A DNA stretch of 64,000 nucleotides from Variovorax sp. YR216 (GCF_900107745.1 NZ_FNRO01000001.1:967626-1031625); one strand, 5' to 3'. Shown: positions 50,474-60,266, numbered from the stretch's first letter. The notes: generated from the letters alone by a model not told the origin. Numbers and translations: made by a program.

Positions 50474-51637
50474 CTACAGCTTCTGCGCCCGCCACGCGCA
50501 GAAGCTGGCCACCACGGCCAGCGCGGTGGCCACGCCGAACATCACGACGTAGCCGAAGCGCTGCGCGATCGCACCACCCGCGAGCACGCCCAGCACACCG
50601 CCGAAACCGTAGCCGATCACCGTGAAGAGCGCCTGCCCGCGCCCGCGCAGCCGGCCCGGAAAATGCCGCGTCACCATCGCGATGCAGGTGGTGTGGTGCG
50701 CCGCGAACGAGAGCGCATGCAGCAGTTGAGCCACCACCAGCGCCCAGATCCACTGGCCCAGCCCGGCGGTGGTGCCCATGCGCAGCACCGTCGCAATGCC
50801 GCAAAGCAGCAGCCAGCGCGGCATGGCCAGCAGCCCCAGCAGCCGGCCCTGGAGAAAGAACCACGCGATCTCCGCCACCACCGACAGCGCCCACAGAAGC
50901 CCGATCGTCCCCTTGCCGTAGCCCAGCGAATCGAGGTACAGCGACAGGAAGCCGTAGACCGCGAAGTGCGACATGACGTGGAAGAGCAGCGATGCGAAAA
51001 ACCACCGCACCGCCGGAATGCGCAGCACCGGACCGACCGGCAATTTCTCGTGCGAATGCGCGGTGACCGGTTCGCGCACGTCAGGCAGGCGCAGGGTCGC
51101 GATCAGCACGATCGCCAGCGTGCCGGCCGCCCATGCGGGGAAGTGCCGCATGCCGAAGCGCTCGAACCATTCGCCCGCGAAGAACACCGTGACCAGGAAT
51201 CCCGCCGAGCCCCACAGCCGGATGCGCCCGTAGCGTCCCCAGTCGCCGGCCACGAGGTGTGCCATCGCGGCCTCGGTGAGCGACATCATCGAACTGGTGT
51301 GCGTGAACATCACGAGCAGCACCAGCCCCAGCCACCACGGCCCGCCGTTCCACCAGAGGCCGAACGACGACACCAGCGCCACGGCCGCACTGAAGCGCAG
51401 CAGCTTGACGCGCTCGCCGGTGTGGTCGCTCAACGCGCCCCACGCATAGGGCGCGAAGACGCGCGTGACCGACTGGACCGAGGCCAGCAGGCTGATGACG
51501 AAGATCGGCAGCCCCAGCTCCTTCAGCCAGAGCGGAAGGTAGGGGTTGAAAAAGCCGATGTGGGCGAAGTAGCTCGCCGAAAGCGCGGCAAAGGCCAGCA
51601 GATGGCCTTTGCCACCGGCCGCCTGCGGCGCCGGCAC
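50474..51637 (-). CDS. MFS transporter, 3-phenylpropionate (HcaT)-like
   Basis: The 387-residue protein of the MFS_1_like group has a typical N-terminus (SASYFAHIGFFNPYLPLWLKE) and YAWGALSDHTGERVKLLR. HcaT-like proteins take up phenylpropionate or related compounds, but many annotated members are untested. It starts at a GTG that shares a base with the aroC stop (TAGTG), so it is translationally coupled to chorismate synthase. Confidence 0.8.
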   Translation of the reverse strand: MPAPQAAGGKGHLLAFAALSASYFAHIGFFNPYLPLWLKELGLPIFVISLLASVQSVTRVFAPYAWGALSDHTGERVKLLRFSAAVALVSSFGLWWNGGPWWLGLVLLVMFTHTSSMMSLTEAAMAHLVAGDWGRYGRIRLWGSAGFLVTVFFAGEWFERFGMRHFPAWAAGTLAIVLIATLRLPDVREPVTAHSHEKLPVGPVLRIPAVRWFFASLLFHVMSHFAVYGFLSLYLDSLGYGKGTIGLLWALSVVAEIAWFFLQGRLLGLLAMPRWLLLCGIATVLRMGTTAGLGQWIWALVVAQLLHALSFAAHHTTCIAMVTRHFPGRLRGRGQALFTVIGYGFGGVLGVLAGGAIAQRFGYVVMFGVATALAVVASFCAWRAQKL

Positions 51638-52758
51638 TACAGGAAGGACGCCTGGGGCGACGAAGGTTCGGCGGCGTTCGCCTTGCCCTCCGACGTATTC
51701 ACATCACCGCACTGCGCACGATTGCGCAAGGCATGTTCGATGACGACCAGCGCCAGCATCGCCTCGGCGATCGGCGTCGCGCGGATGCCCACGCAGGGGT
51801 CGTGCCGTCCCTTGGTGACGACCTCGACCGGCTGGTTGTTCACGTCGATGGACTGGCGCGGGCTGATGATCGAGCTGGTCGGCTTGATCGCGATGCTCAC
51901 GTCGAGGTCCTGCCCCGTCGTGATGCCGCCGAGCACGCCGCCGGCATTGTTGGTCTCGAAGCCCGACGGCGTGATCGAATCGCCGTGCGTGGTGCCGCGC
52001 TGCGCCACGCTCGCGAAGCCGGCGCCGATCTCGACACCCTTCACCGCGTTGATGCCCATCATCGCCCAGGCGATGTCGGCGTCCATCTTGTCGAAGAGCG
52101 GCTCGCCGAGGCCCACGGGCACGTTCGACGCGGTCACGCGGACGCGCGCGCCGCACGAGTCGCCGGCCTTGCGCAGCGAATCCATGTACGCCTCGAGGTG
52201 CGAGACGTCGGCAATCGGGGCGAAGAAGGGGTTGTTCGGCACGTGCTCCCAGCTCTCGAAGGGAATCGCGATCTCGCCGATCTGCGACATGCAGCCGCGG
52301 AACACGGTGCCGTACTTCTCGAAGAGCCACTTCTTGGCCACCGCGCCGGCCGCGACCATCGGCGCGGTGAGCCGTGCCGACGATCGGCCGCCGCCGCGCG
52401 GATCGCGGGTGCCGTACTTCTTCCAGTAGGTGAAGTCGGCGTGGCCAGGGCGGAACTGCTGCGCGATCTGGCCGTAGTCCTTGCTGCGCTGGTCGGTGTT
52501 CTGGATCAGGAGCGCGATCGGCGTGCCGGTGGTCTTTCCCTCGTACACGCCGCTCAGGATCTGCACCGCGTCGGGCTCGTTGCGCTGGGTGACGTGGCGG
52601 CTGGTGCCCGGGCGGCGGCGGTCGAGGTCGCCCTGGATGTCCGCTTCGCTGAGCGCCATGCCGGGCGGGCAGCCATCGATCACGCACCCGATCGCGGGGC
52701 CATGGGATTCACCGAAGTTGGTGACTGCGAAAAGGGTGCCGAAGGTATTGCCGCTCAT
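51637..52758 (-). CDS. aroC: Chorismate synthase
   Basis: The 373-residue enzyme makes chorismate from EPSP with reduced FMN. Signatures: [20 protein letters not shown] (about residues 9-28), [17 protein letters not shown] (about 45-61), [20 protein letters not shown] near residue 130 and [13 protein letters not shown] near 275. I chose the ATG at 52758 (MSGNTFG), the normal start for the family. This is a biosynthetic gene; its nearness to the shikimate-type catabolic locus is probably chance. Confidence 0.96.
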   Translation of the reverse strand: MSGNTFGTLFAVTNFGESHGPAIGCVIDGCPPGMALSEADIQGDLDRRRPGTSRHVTQRNEPDAVQILSGVYEGKTTGTPIALLIQNTDQRSKDYGQIAQQFRPGHADFTYWKKYGTRDPRGGGRSSARLTAPMVAAGAVAKKWLFEKYGTVFRGCMSQIGEIAIPFESWEHVPNNPFFAPIADVSHLEAYMDSLRKAGDSCGARVRVTASNVPVGLGEPLFDKMDADIAWAMMGINAVKGVEIGAGFASVAQRGTTHGDSITPSGFETNNAGGVLGGITTGQDLDVSIAIKPTSSIISPRQSIDVNNQPVEVVTKGRHDPCVGIRATPIAEAMLALVVIEHALRNRAQCGDVNTSEGKANAAEPSSPQASFL

Positions 52759-52858
52759 GGCGCGGATTATCCCCGCGTCCGCGCAGGCAGGCCGCCGGAC
52801 CCACGGGAACGCTTTATGCATGCTGCGGCGCAACATCCCCCTCTTCAAAGGAACGCTC

Positions 52859-53278
52859 ATGCTGGATCGGACCGACACGAAGTTTTCCCACGTCAAGCCG
52901 GCGGATACCGAGTACGTCTCGGGCGGCCTGCGCGACTTCTTCCTCTACCGCGATCTCGGCATCGCGGAGGCCACCCACGGCAAGGTGATCGCGCACCTCG
53001 TCAAGGCCAACATGGCACCGGAAGCGGGCACCGGCTGGCACCGCCACGAGGCGGACTTCCAGATCGTGATCATGGTGAAGGGCTGGGCCCGTTTCATGTA
53101 CGAGGACAAGGAAACCCTCGTGGAGGCCGGCGACGTGGTGCACCAGCGCCCGGGCATCCGGCACTACCTGTTCGACTACTCGCCCGACATGGAGTACCTG
53201 GAGATCGTCTCGCCGGCCGACTTCAAGAGCGTGGACGTCGACCCGGTGTGCGAGGTGCCGCAGCCCACGCCCTGGTGA
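52859..53278 (+). CDS. Cupin-domain protein
   Basis: The 139-residue small beta-barrel protein has a cupin metal motif in [19 protein letters not shown] (near residue 62; HxH then E and a late H in RPGIRHY). AAAGGAA precedes the ATG at 52859. The metal and substrate are unknown. It is upstream of the GbsR-family gene on the same strand; the palindrome at 53281-53298 starts 3 bp after its stop, so the regulator has its own promoter there. Confidence 0.8.
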   Translation: MLDRTDTKFSHVKPADTEYVSGGLRDFFLYRDLGIAEATHGKVIAHLVKANMAPEAGTGWHRHEADFQIVIMVKGWARFMYEDKETLVEAGDVVHQRPGIRHYLFDYSPDMEYLEIVSPADFKSVDVDPVCEVPQPTPW

Positions 53279-53280
53279 GT

Positions 53281-53298
53281 TTTCAGTATTTCCTGAAC
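53281..53298. promoter_or_regulatory. GbsR/MarR operator, copy upstream of the regulator
   Basis: TTTCAGTATTTCCTGAAC agrees with TTTCAGTATTTACTGAAA (60249-60266, before cydD) at 16 of 18 positions. It lies 30 bp before the regulator start. Its dyad core is TTCAG-N6-CTGAA. Autoregulation is inferred. Confidence 0.65.
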
Positions 53299-53327
53299 GT
53301 GCAGCATTTCGGCGTGAAAATCGCCCG

Positions 53328-53900
53328 ATGCCTGCATCCACCCTGCCGCCGCTCAGCCGCCAGTTCGTCGCCCATTTCGGAGAAATGGGCAGCAAATGGG
53401 GCATCAACCGGACGGTCGGACAGATCTACGCGCTGATCTTCATCTCCGAACGCGCGCTCAACGCGGACGAGATCGCCGAGTTGCTGGAGTTCTCGCGCTC
53501 GAACGTCAGCATGGGCCTCAAGGAGCTCCAGGCGTGGCGCCTCGTTCACCTGCGGCACCAGCCGGGCGACCGCCGCGAGTATTTCGAGGCGCCGTCCGAT
53601 GTGTGGGAGATCTTCCGCGTGCTGGCCGAGGAGCGCCGCCGCCGCGAGGTCGAGCCCACGCTGTCGATGCTGCGCTCGGCCATGCTGGAAGAGCCCTCTT
53701 CCGATGAGGAGCGCCATGCCCAGCATCGCATGCGCGAGATGTATGACCTGATCGACCGCCTCATGAAGTGGTTCGACGAGGTGCAGCGCCTCGCACCCGA
53801 AACCGCGATGCAGCTCATGGGCATGGGCGCGACCGTGACGAAGGTGCTGGGCCTCAAGGACCGCATCACCGGCGGCCGGGCCAAGAAAGCGCAGGGCTAG
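53328..53900 (+). CDS. GbsR/MarR-family regulator (probable cyd repressor)
   Basis: The 190-residue winged-helix protein of the GbsR family has HFGEMGSKWGINRTVGQIYALIF (N-terminal helix), then LNADEIAELLEFSRSNVSMGLKELQAW (recognition region, about residues 44-70) and a long C-terminal helical dimerisation part. It ends with its stop overlapping the stop of cydX by CTAG. The same palindrome lies before its gene and before cydD, so it probably represses the bd oxidase operon; the signal it senses is unknown. Confidence 0.85.
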   Translation: MPASTLPPLSRQFVAHFGEMGSKWGINRTVGQIYALIFISERALNADEIAELLEFSRSNVSMGLKELQAWRLVHLRHQPGDRREYFEAPSDVWEIFRVLAEERRRREVEPTLSMLRSAMLEEPSSDEERHAQHRMREMYDLIDRLMKWFDEVQRLAPETAMQLMGMGATVTKVLGLKDRITGGRAKKAQG

Positions 53901-54028
53901 TCGCCCTGCGGTCTATCGAGCTTGTCGTGGCGCGTGGCCTCGTCATCCATCAGCTCGTACCACATCGCGTTGAGCACCGCGAAAGTCGCTGCCAGCGGCA
54001 GCCCCAGGATCCAGGCGAAGTACCACAT
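53897..54028 (-). CDS. cydX: Cytochrome bd oxidase small subunit CydX
   Basis: The 43-residue single-span membrane peptide (MWYFAWILGLPLAATFAVLN and on) has the CydX/YbgT pattern: a WYFAWILG start, one hydrophobic helix and an acidic tail (YELMDDEA). It stabilises the CydAB complex. It is 32 bp after cydB. The ATG at 54028 has an AGGAAC-type site 5-10 nt upstream. Confidence 0.9.
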   Translation of the reverse strand: MWYFAWILGLPLAATFAVLNAMWYELMDDEATRHDKLDRPQGD

Positions 54029-54060
54029 GGAATTTGTTCCTCGTTGATTCTTGGATGCGG

Positions 54061-55215
54061 TCAGTAGGCGTGTCCGCGCTCTTCGCGGATCGCGTCGCGA
54101 TCGACCTTGCCGCGCAGCACGTGATAGATCCAGCCGGTATAGGCCACGATGATCGGAATGAAGATCGCGGTCACCACCAGCATGATGAACAGCGTGAGAT
54201 GGCTCGACGACGAGTCGAATGCGGTGAGGCTCGCGCGCGGATCCGCCGAGGACGGCAGGATGAACGGGAACATCGACACGCCGACGCTGAGGATGATGCC
54301 GGCGATGCTCAGCGCGCTGGCAAGCAGCGTGAGCATCTCGGCGCGCATGCGAAACCCGAGCAGCGCCACCAGCGCACCCGCAAGCCCGAGGCCCGGAACG
54401 ACGTACAGCACGGGATGGGCCGCATAGTTGGTGAACCATGCGCTCGCATGCACCTCCACCGTCTTGAGCAGCGGATTCGACGGCCCGTCGGGCGGCAGCG
54501 AGCTCGTCACGCGGTAGCCGTCGACGAATTTCCAGAGCAGCACACCGGCGACGGCATAGAGCACCACGGTCAGAACCGCGGCGACACTTCCATAGCCGCG
54601 AACGCGACCCGCGACCGCGCCTTCGGTCTTCAGTTGCAGCCACGCGGCCCCGTGCATCGCGAGCATCGCTACCGACACCAGCCCGCACAGCAGCGCGAAC
54701 GGATTGAGCAGGCCGAAGAAGGTCCCGTCGTAGTAGATGTGCATGTCGGTCCCGAAGCGGAACGGCACGCCCTGGAGCACATTGCCCATCGCGACGCCGC
54801 AGATCAGCGAAGGCACGAAGCCACCGATGAACAGGGCCGCATCCCAGCGTCCGCGCCACGCCGCGTCGTCGCGCTTGCTCCTGAACTTGAAGGCGACCGG
54901 CCGCAGGATCAGCGCCACGAGGATCGCGAACATCGCAACGTAGAAGCCCGAGAACGACACCGCGTACAGCTGCGGCCACGCCGCGAAGATCGCGCCGCCG
55001 CCGAGGATCAGCCAGACTTGATTGCCCTCCCAGACCGGCCCGACGCTGTTGATGATCACCCGGCGCTCCAGGTCGCTCCGCCCCGCGAAAGGCAGCAGCA
55101 TGCCGGTGCCGAGGTCGAAGCCGTCCATGACCGCGAAACCGACCAGCAGCACGCCGAGCAGCAGCCACCAGACGACACGGAGGAATTCGTAGGAAAGGAG
55201 TGTGTGCAGGATCAT
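54061..55215 (-). CDS. cydB: Cytochrome bd oxidase subunit II
   Basis: The 384-residue protein has about nine helices. It starts MILHTLLSYEFLRVVWWLLLG and contains GFDLGTGMLLPF and GPVWEGNQVWLILGGGAIFAAWP, the conserved CydB block. It partners CydA in the high-affinity quinol oxidase. It is 16 bp after cydA. Confidence 0.95.
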   Translation of the reverse strand: MILHTLLSYEFLRVVWWLLLGVLLVGFAVMDGFDLGTGMLLPFAGRSDLERRVIINSVGPVWEGNQVWLILGGGAIFAAWPQLYAVSFSGFYVAMFAILVALILRPVAFKFRSKRDDAAWRGRWDAALFIGGFVPSLICGVAMGNVLQGVPFRFGTDMHIYYDGTFFGLLNPFALLCGLVSVAMLAMHGAAWLQLKTEGAVAGRVRGYGSVAAVLTVVLYAVAGVLLWKFVDGYRVTSSLPPDGPSNPLLKTVEVHASAWFTNYAAHPVLYVVPGLGLAGALVALLGFRMRAEMLTLLASALSIAGIILSVGVSMFPFILPSSADPRASLTAFDSSSSHLTLFIMLVVTAIFIPIIVAYTGWIYHVLRGKVDRDAIREERGHAY

Positions 55216-55231
55216 GTTCGTACTCCGGGGT

Positions 55232-56833
55232 TCATTCGGCGGCCAGCGATGAACGCGGCAGCCCGGAGGCCGCTTGAGCGTCAGTGCCAGACCGGCGGGG
55301 CGCCAAATGCTCGACCGGCCCCTTGCGGATCGCGCCCAGCATCAGCTTCATCTCGATGATGAAGAGCACCGTGTAGATCAGCGTGAAGACCCCGATCGTC
55401 GCCAGCACCGTGGCCGCGCCGAGGTTCGAGACCGCCACCGCGGTGGGCAGCACGCCTTCGATCACCCACGGCTGGCGGCCCACCTCGGCAACGATCCACC
55501 CCAGCTCCGCAGCGATCCACGGCAGCGGAATCGCAAACACCGCGACCTTGAGCAGCCATGGATACGCATCGAGCTTTCGTGTCGCAGACAGCACGAAGAA
55601 GGTCGCGGTCAGCACGATGAAGAACATGCCGAGGCCGACCATGAGGCGGAAGGACCAGTAGAGCTGCCAGACCGGCGGGATGGTGTCGAGCGCGGCCTGC
55701 GCGACCTGCTCCGGCGTCGCCTTGCGCGGATCGTCGACGTAACGCTTGAGCAAGAGCGCATAGCCGAGCGCATGGCCGTTCTCCTCGAAGATGGTCTTGG
55801 CCGATTCGGGCACCGCATCGGAGCTGCCCGCCTCGCGGATCTTCTGCAGCGCGTCGTAGGCGGAGATGCCGACGCGGATGTTGAGCTCCGCGCGGTGCAC
55901 CAGCTCGTCGATGCCGGGGATCTCGGTGGTCAGCGAGCGTGTGCCGATCAGGCCGAGCAGCCATGGGATGTGCACCGCGAAGTGCGTCTCGCGGGTGCGC
56001 TGGTCGGGGAAGCCGAAGGCGGTGAACGCCGCCGGTGCGGGCTCGGTCTTCCACATCGCTTCGAGCGCGGCGACCTTCATCTTCTGGTGCTCGGTGGAGA
56101 GATAGCCGGATTCGTCGCCGAGCAGCACCACCGACAGCGACGCCGCGAGCCCGAACGAGGCGGCGACGGTCATCGAGCGCTTGGCCAGTTGCAGGTGACG
56201 TCCCTTGAGCACGTACCACGCCGACACGCCGAGCACGAAGATCGAGGCCACCACATAGCCAGCCGACACCGTGTGCACGAACTTGGCCTGCGCCACGGGG
56301 TTGGTCAGCACCGCGAAGAAGTCGTTGACCTCCATGCGCATCGTCTGCGGGTTGAACGACGCGCCGACCGGGTTCTGCATCCAGCCGTTCGCGATCAGGA
56401 TCCACAGCGCCGAGAAGTTCGAACCGATCGCGACCAGCCACGCGACGATCAGGTGCGCGACCTTGGACAGGCGGTCCCAGCCGAAGAAGAACAGGCCCAC
56501 GAAGCTCGCTTCGAGGAAGAAGGCCATCAGCCCCTCGATCGCCAGTGGCGCGCCGAAGACGTCGCCGACATAGTGGCTGTAGTAGCTCCAGTTCATGCCG
56601 AACTGGAACTCCATGACGATGCCGGTCGCCACGCCCATCGCGAAGTTGATGCCGAAGAGCAGGCCCCAGAACTTCGTCATGTCGCGCCAGATCGTGCGGC
56701 CGGTCATCACGTACACCGTCTCCATGATCGCGACGATGATGGACAGGCCCAGCGTCAGGGGCACGAAGAGAAAGTGATACAGCGCCGTCAAGGCAAATTG
56801 CAATCGTGAGAGAGCGACGATGTCGAGGTCCAT
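55232..56833 (-). CDS. cydA: Cytochrome bd oxidase subunit I
   Basis: The 533-residue subunit I carries the haems b558, b595 and d. SRLQFALTALYHFLFVPLTLG holds the haem-ligand His near residue 19, and QAKFVHTVSAGYVVASIF near 185 holds the second His. The Q-loop region lies around 250-330. I chose the ATG at 56833 (MDLDIVALSRLQFALTALYH). It follows cydC by about 34 bp. Confidence 0.95.
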   Translation of the reverse strand: MDLDIVALSRLQFALTALYHFLFVPLTLGLSIIVAIMETVYVMTGRTIWRDMTKFWGLLFGINFAMGVATGIVMEFQFGMNWSYYSHYVGDVFGAPLAIEGLMAFFLEASFVGLFFFGWDRLSKVAHLIVAWLVAIGSNFSALWILIANGWMQNPVGASFNPQTMRMEVNDFFAVLTNPVAQAKFVHTVSAGYVVASIFVLGVSAWYVLKGRHLQLAKRSMTVAASFGLAASLSVVLLGDESGYLSTEHQKMKVAALEAMWKTEPAPAAFTAFGFPDQRTRETHFAVHIPWLLGLIGTRSLTTEIPGIDELVHRAELNIRVGISAYDALQKIREAGSSDAVPESAKTIFEENGHALGYALLLKRYVDDPRKATPEQVAQAALDTIPPVWQLYWSFRLMVGLGMFFIVLTATFFVLSATRKLDAYPWLLKVAVFAIPLPWIAAELGWIVAEVGRQPWVIEGVLPTAVAVSNLGAATVLATIGVFTLIYTVLFIIEMKLMLGAIRKGPVEHLAPRRSGTDAQAASGLPRSSLAAE

Positions 56834-56867
56834 GGGGTTCCTTTGGTGTTCTTGCGAATCCTTGAAC

Positions 56868-58556
56868 TCAGTCGGGCCGCAGCGCGCGGAGCGCCGCATC
56901 GAATGCCGGCGTACCGCGCACGAGGTCGGCCGTGATGCGGCCTTGCGCCATGCAGATCAATCGATCGGCGAGCGCGGCCTCGCGGCGCAGGTGGGTCGCG
57001 ATCAGGAGAACGCGTCCCTTGGCCTGGGCTTCGAGGCGCTGCAATACGTCGTGCGCGGTTGCTGTGTCCAATGCTTCCGTGGGCTCGTCCAGCAGCCAGA
57101 TGGGTACGTTGCGCAGCAACAGCCGCGCCAGCGCTAGGCGGCGCGACTGGCCGCCCGAAAGTCCGAGACCGCCTTCGCCGAGCCGGGTGTCGAGGCCCTC
57201 ATGCATCGCGCGCACGTCCTGCGCAAGGCCCGCGGCCCACAAGGCAGCGAGAAGGCGTGCGTCGTTCGCCGCCGGATCGGCGAGACGCAGGTTGTCGCGC
57301 AGGCTGTCCTGAAAGAGTTCGGTGCGCTGGGTCAGAAGGCAATGGGGCTGTGAATGCACCTCCCCCATCTGGGGCGCGAGGTCGCCGGCGATCACGGAAA
57401 GCAGGGTCGACTTGCCGGCGCCGGAAGCACCGACCAACGCGATGCGCTCGCCGGGCGCGATGGTCAGCGAGACGCCGTCGAGCGCGGGCACGCGGCTGCC
57501 GGCATGCGCGGCACGCACGTCCTGCAACCGAAGCGCGGCTTCATTGCCGCGAGCCGGATCCGGTGTGGTCGCGTCGGGCATCGCCATGCGAGGCGCGAGG
57601 CGCCGACCGGCCAGCCATGCGCGCCCGGCCTCGAGCGCACCGCGACGCAACGCGGCGAAGGGCTCCATCGCGGTGAGCGCGACCAGCAGCGCCAGCGCCG
57701 CGCCCGGCGCGCCGATGGCGCCCTCGCCCGCCAGCCAACCCACAGCGAGCAATACAGTGATCAGCGTCACCGTCCCCGCGATGCCGTAAGCCGCACCGGC
57801 ACCGGCTTCGAGCCGGTTGAGCCGCATGTCGGCCTGCGCGAGATGCCGATCGGCTGCCGCCAGCGATTCGCGCTGCGCATCGATCCTGCCGGCCATGACC
57901 AGTTCGGTCTGGCCGGCCACCAGATCCACCGTGCGGGCACGCAATGCCTCCAACGCCTGCGCCCGGCGGACCGCGGCGGGACGTGCGCGTGCTGCCGTCA
58001 CGGCAGCGATCCCCCAGCCTGTGGCGACCAGCCACAAGGCCAGCACGACACCCATCCAGGCGTTCATCGCGCCGAGCACCACGCCCGCGAGCATGGCGGC
58101 CGCGAGCGCCGCACCCGCGGGCACCAGCATGCGCAGATAGAACGCTTCGAGCGCGTCGATGTCCGCCGTCAGGCGAAACAGCAGGCGTGACGGACGCGCA
58201 AGCAGTTGGCGCGCGGCGCCAGGCTGCGCCCAGCCGCGGAACAGGCGCTCGCGCAGCGTGGCCAGCACGCCGAAGGTCGCGTCGTGCGTCACCAGTCTTT
58301 CGCCGTAGCGCGAAGCGGTCCGCCCAAGCGCAAGTAGGCGGATGCCGGCCGAAGGCATGAACACATCGAAGCGGATCGCGGTCGCGGCGTTCACCCCTGC
58401 GAGCGCGGTGGCGGTGATGAACCAGCCCGAGAGACCGAGCAGCGCCATGCCCATCAGCACGGTGAGTGCGGCGAGCGCGCCACCCAGTGCGAGCCGCTTC
58501 GGCTGCGCGGTGACGAACGGCACCAGGGCCGGACGAAGGTCGTGCCAGAGCTTCAT
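56868..58556 (-). CDS. cydC: Heterodimeric ABC exporter CydC
   Basis: The 562-residue protein has an ABC transmembrane domain (about 1-320) and an ATPase domain with Walker A VGASGAGKST (near 375), signature LSGGQSRRLALARLLL (near 470) and Walker B IWLLDEPTEALD. With CydD it exports glutathione or cysteine, needed for bd oxidase assembly. Its ATG overlaps the cydD stop (ATGA). Confidence 0.92.
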   Translation of the reverse strand: MKLWHDLRPALVPFVTAQPKRLALGGALAALTVLMGMALLGLSGWFITATALAGVNAATAIRFDVFMPSAGIRLLALGRTASRYGERLVTHDATFGVLATLRERLFRGWAQPGAARQLLARPSRLLFRLTADIDALEAFYLRMLVPAGAALAAAMLAGVVLGAMNAWMGVVLALWLVATGWGIAAVTAARARPAAVRRAQALEALRARTVDLVAGQTELVMAGRIDAQRESLAAADRHLAQADMRLNRLEAGAGAAYGIAGTVTLITVLLAVGWLAGEGAIGAPGAALALLVALTAMEPFAALRRGALEAGRAWLAGRRLAPRMAMPDATTPDPARGNEAALRLQDVRAAHAGSRVPALDGVSLTIAPGERIALVGASGAGKSTLLSVIAGDLAPQMGEVHSQPHCLLTQRTELFQDSLRDNLRLADPAANDARLLAALWAAGLAQDVRAMHEGLDTRLGEGGLGLSGGQSRRLALARLLLRNVPIWLLDEPTEALDTATAHDVLQRLEAQAKGRVLLIATHLRREAALADRLICMAQGRITADLVRGTPAFDAALRALRPD

Positions 58557-60235
58557 GCGGCCTCCTGGCAGGGTGCCGCGTCGAGCCGGATCGTGCGGTG
58601 CATGCGCGCAGCCAGGATGGGGTCGTGCGTCGCGGCGATGAGCGTCTTGCCACGCGCCAGTTCGATCAACGCATCGGCGACGCGCTCGGCGGTCTGGGTG
58701 TCGAGGTGCGCGGTCGGCTCGTCGACCAGCAGCAGGTCGGCCTGCGCATGCACGGCCACGCGCGCGAGCGCCAGTCGCACCGCCTCGCCGCCGGAAAGTC
58801 CGCTGCCGCCCTCGCCGAGCGACATGCCCGGGTGCGCCTGCGCCACGTCCTGGAGAACGGCGAACCTCATCGCGGCTTCGACATCTTCTGCTTTCACGCC
58901 GGCACGCCCCAGCGCGACATTGGCATGCACCGACCCGGCGAACACATGCGGCTTCTGGCCCATCCATGCGATGCGGGCGCGCAGCGCTGCCGCGGTGCGA
59001 TCGGTCAGCGGCGTGCCACCGATCGCGATCTCGCCATGCTGCGGCTGCACCAGCCCGGCGATGAGGCTCAGCAGCGCGGTCTTGCCGGAACCGCTCGGGC
59101 CCATCAACGCGACATGCTCGCCCGCGGCCACGCGCAGGTCGTAGCCCTCGAAGAGCGCTTCACCGCCCGGCTGCGCGTAGTGCAGGTCTCGGATGCGCAG
59201 TGTCGGCGCAGCGGAGACAGCCCTCGGCTGCGACGACGCAGAGGCGGTCGCTCCGGGCAAAGGCACGCCTTGCGCCGAAAGATCGTCGAGTGAACGCAGA
59301 GCCGCCTCGCCCGCCGCGCGGTCATGCCACACGGCGGAGAGATCGCGCAACGGCTCGAAGAACGCCGGCGCGAGCAGCAGAACGAACATCCCTTCGCCGA
59401 GCGTCAGGCGCCGGCCCCAGGTGCCGAATTCGAACGTGCCGAGCAGATGGAAGCCCACATAGGCGGCCACCATCGCGACGCCCAGCGCCGAGAACAGTTC
59501 GAGTACAGCCGACGAAAGGAAGGCAATGCGCAACACCGCCATCGTGCGCACCCGCAGGCTCTGCGCGGCGTCGCCGAGGCGCTTCGCGGTGGCATCCACC
59601 GCATCGAGCGCACGCAGAGTCGCAAGGCCGCGAAGCCGGTCGAGCAGGAAAGCGTTCATGCCGCCCATCTCGACCATCTGCGCTTCGCTCGCCGCCTGCG
59701 CACGCCAGCCGACGATGGCCATGAAGATGGGGATCAACGGGGCAGCAATCAGCAGGATCAGCGCGGCGAGCCACGACTGGCTCGCGACCGCGATGACGAT
59801 CACGACCGGCACGACCATGGCGCGCCACCGGGCGGGGCCGTACCGCACGAGATAGGGCACCACCGCCTCGGCCTGCTCGGCGATCACGCTGGCGGCAAGG
59901 CCCGAGGCCGGGCGCGCGCGGTCGATCGGCGATCGTGCGGCGAGCGCGGCGGCTACATGAGCACGCAGTGCGGAAAGCCCGCGACGCGCTGCCGCGTACA
60001 CCCGCCGCGAGCCCCAGGCCTCGCAAGCAGCCCGCAACAAGCCCAGCAGCAGGATGCCCGCGGCCGGCATCACGACCGCCGCGAAGCCTTCGCCATCCCC
60101 CAGTCGCTGCACCGCCCACGCCAGCAATGCCGCCTGCGGCAGCCAGAACAGCGAGGCGATGCCCTGAACCAGATTCCCGACCCCATCGGTGTCGATCGAA
60201 CGCAAGCCGGCGGTTGACGGAACAGGTGATTTCAC
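58553..60235 (-). CDS. cydD: Heterodimeric ABC exporter CydD
   Basis: The 560-residue ABC half-transporter heads the cyd operon. It has six helices, then Walker A MGPSGSGKTALLSL (near 380), signature LSGGEAVRLALARVAV (near 480) and Walker B LLLVDEPTAHLD. The start is a GTG at 60235; no Shine-Dalgarno is visible and the 18-bp operator palindrome begins only 14 bp upstream, so the transcript may be leaderless or very short-leadered. Gene order cydD-cydC-cydA-cydB-cydX puts maturation genes first. Confidence 0.9.
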   Translation of the reverse strand: MKSPVPSTAGLRSIDTDGVGNLVQGIASLFWLPQAALLAWAVQRLGDGEGFAAVVMPAAGILLLGLLRAACEAWGSRRVYAAARRGLSALRAHVAAALAARSPIDRARPASGLAASVIAEQAEAVVPYLVRYGPARWRAMVVPVVIVIAVASQSWLAALILLIAAPLIPIFMAIVGWRAQAASEAQMVEMGGMNAFLLDRLRGLATLRALDAVDATAKRLGDAAQSLRVRTMAVLRIAFLSSAVLELFSALGVAMVAAYVGFHLLGTFEFGTWGRRLTLGEGMFVLLLAPAFFEPLRDLSAVWHDRAAGEAALRSLDDLSAQGVPLPGATASASSQPRAVSAAPTLRIRDLHYAQPGGEALFEGYDLRVAAGEHVALMGPSGSGKTALLSLIAGLVQPQHGEIAIGGTPLTDRTAAALRARIAWMGQKPHVFAGSVHANVALGRAGVKAEDVEAAMRFAVLQDVAQAHPGMSLGEGGSGLSGGEAVRLALARVAVHAQADLLLVDEPTAHLDTQTAERVADALIELARGKTLIAATHDPILAARMHRTIRLDAAPCQEAA

Positions 60236-60248
60236 AAGTGTTTTGAAA

Positions 60249-60266
60249 TTTCAGTATTTACTGAAA
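60249..60266. promoter_or_regulatory. GbsR/MarR operator upstream of cydD
   Basis: TTTCAGTATTTACTGAAA is a perfect 8-bp inverted repeat with a 2-bp spacer. It matches the site before the gbsR-like gene at 53281-53298 in 16 of 18 bases. It lies 14 bp upstream of the cydD GTG in an AT-richer patch and probably overlaps the promoter, consistent with repression. Confidence 0.75.
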
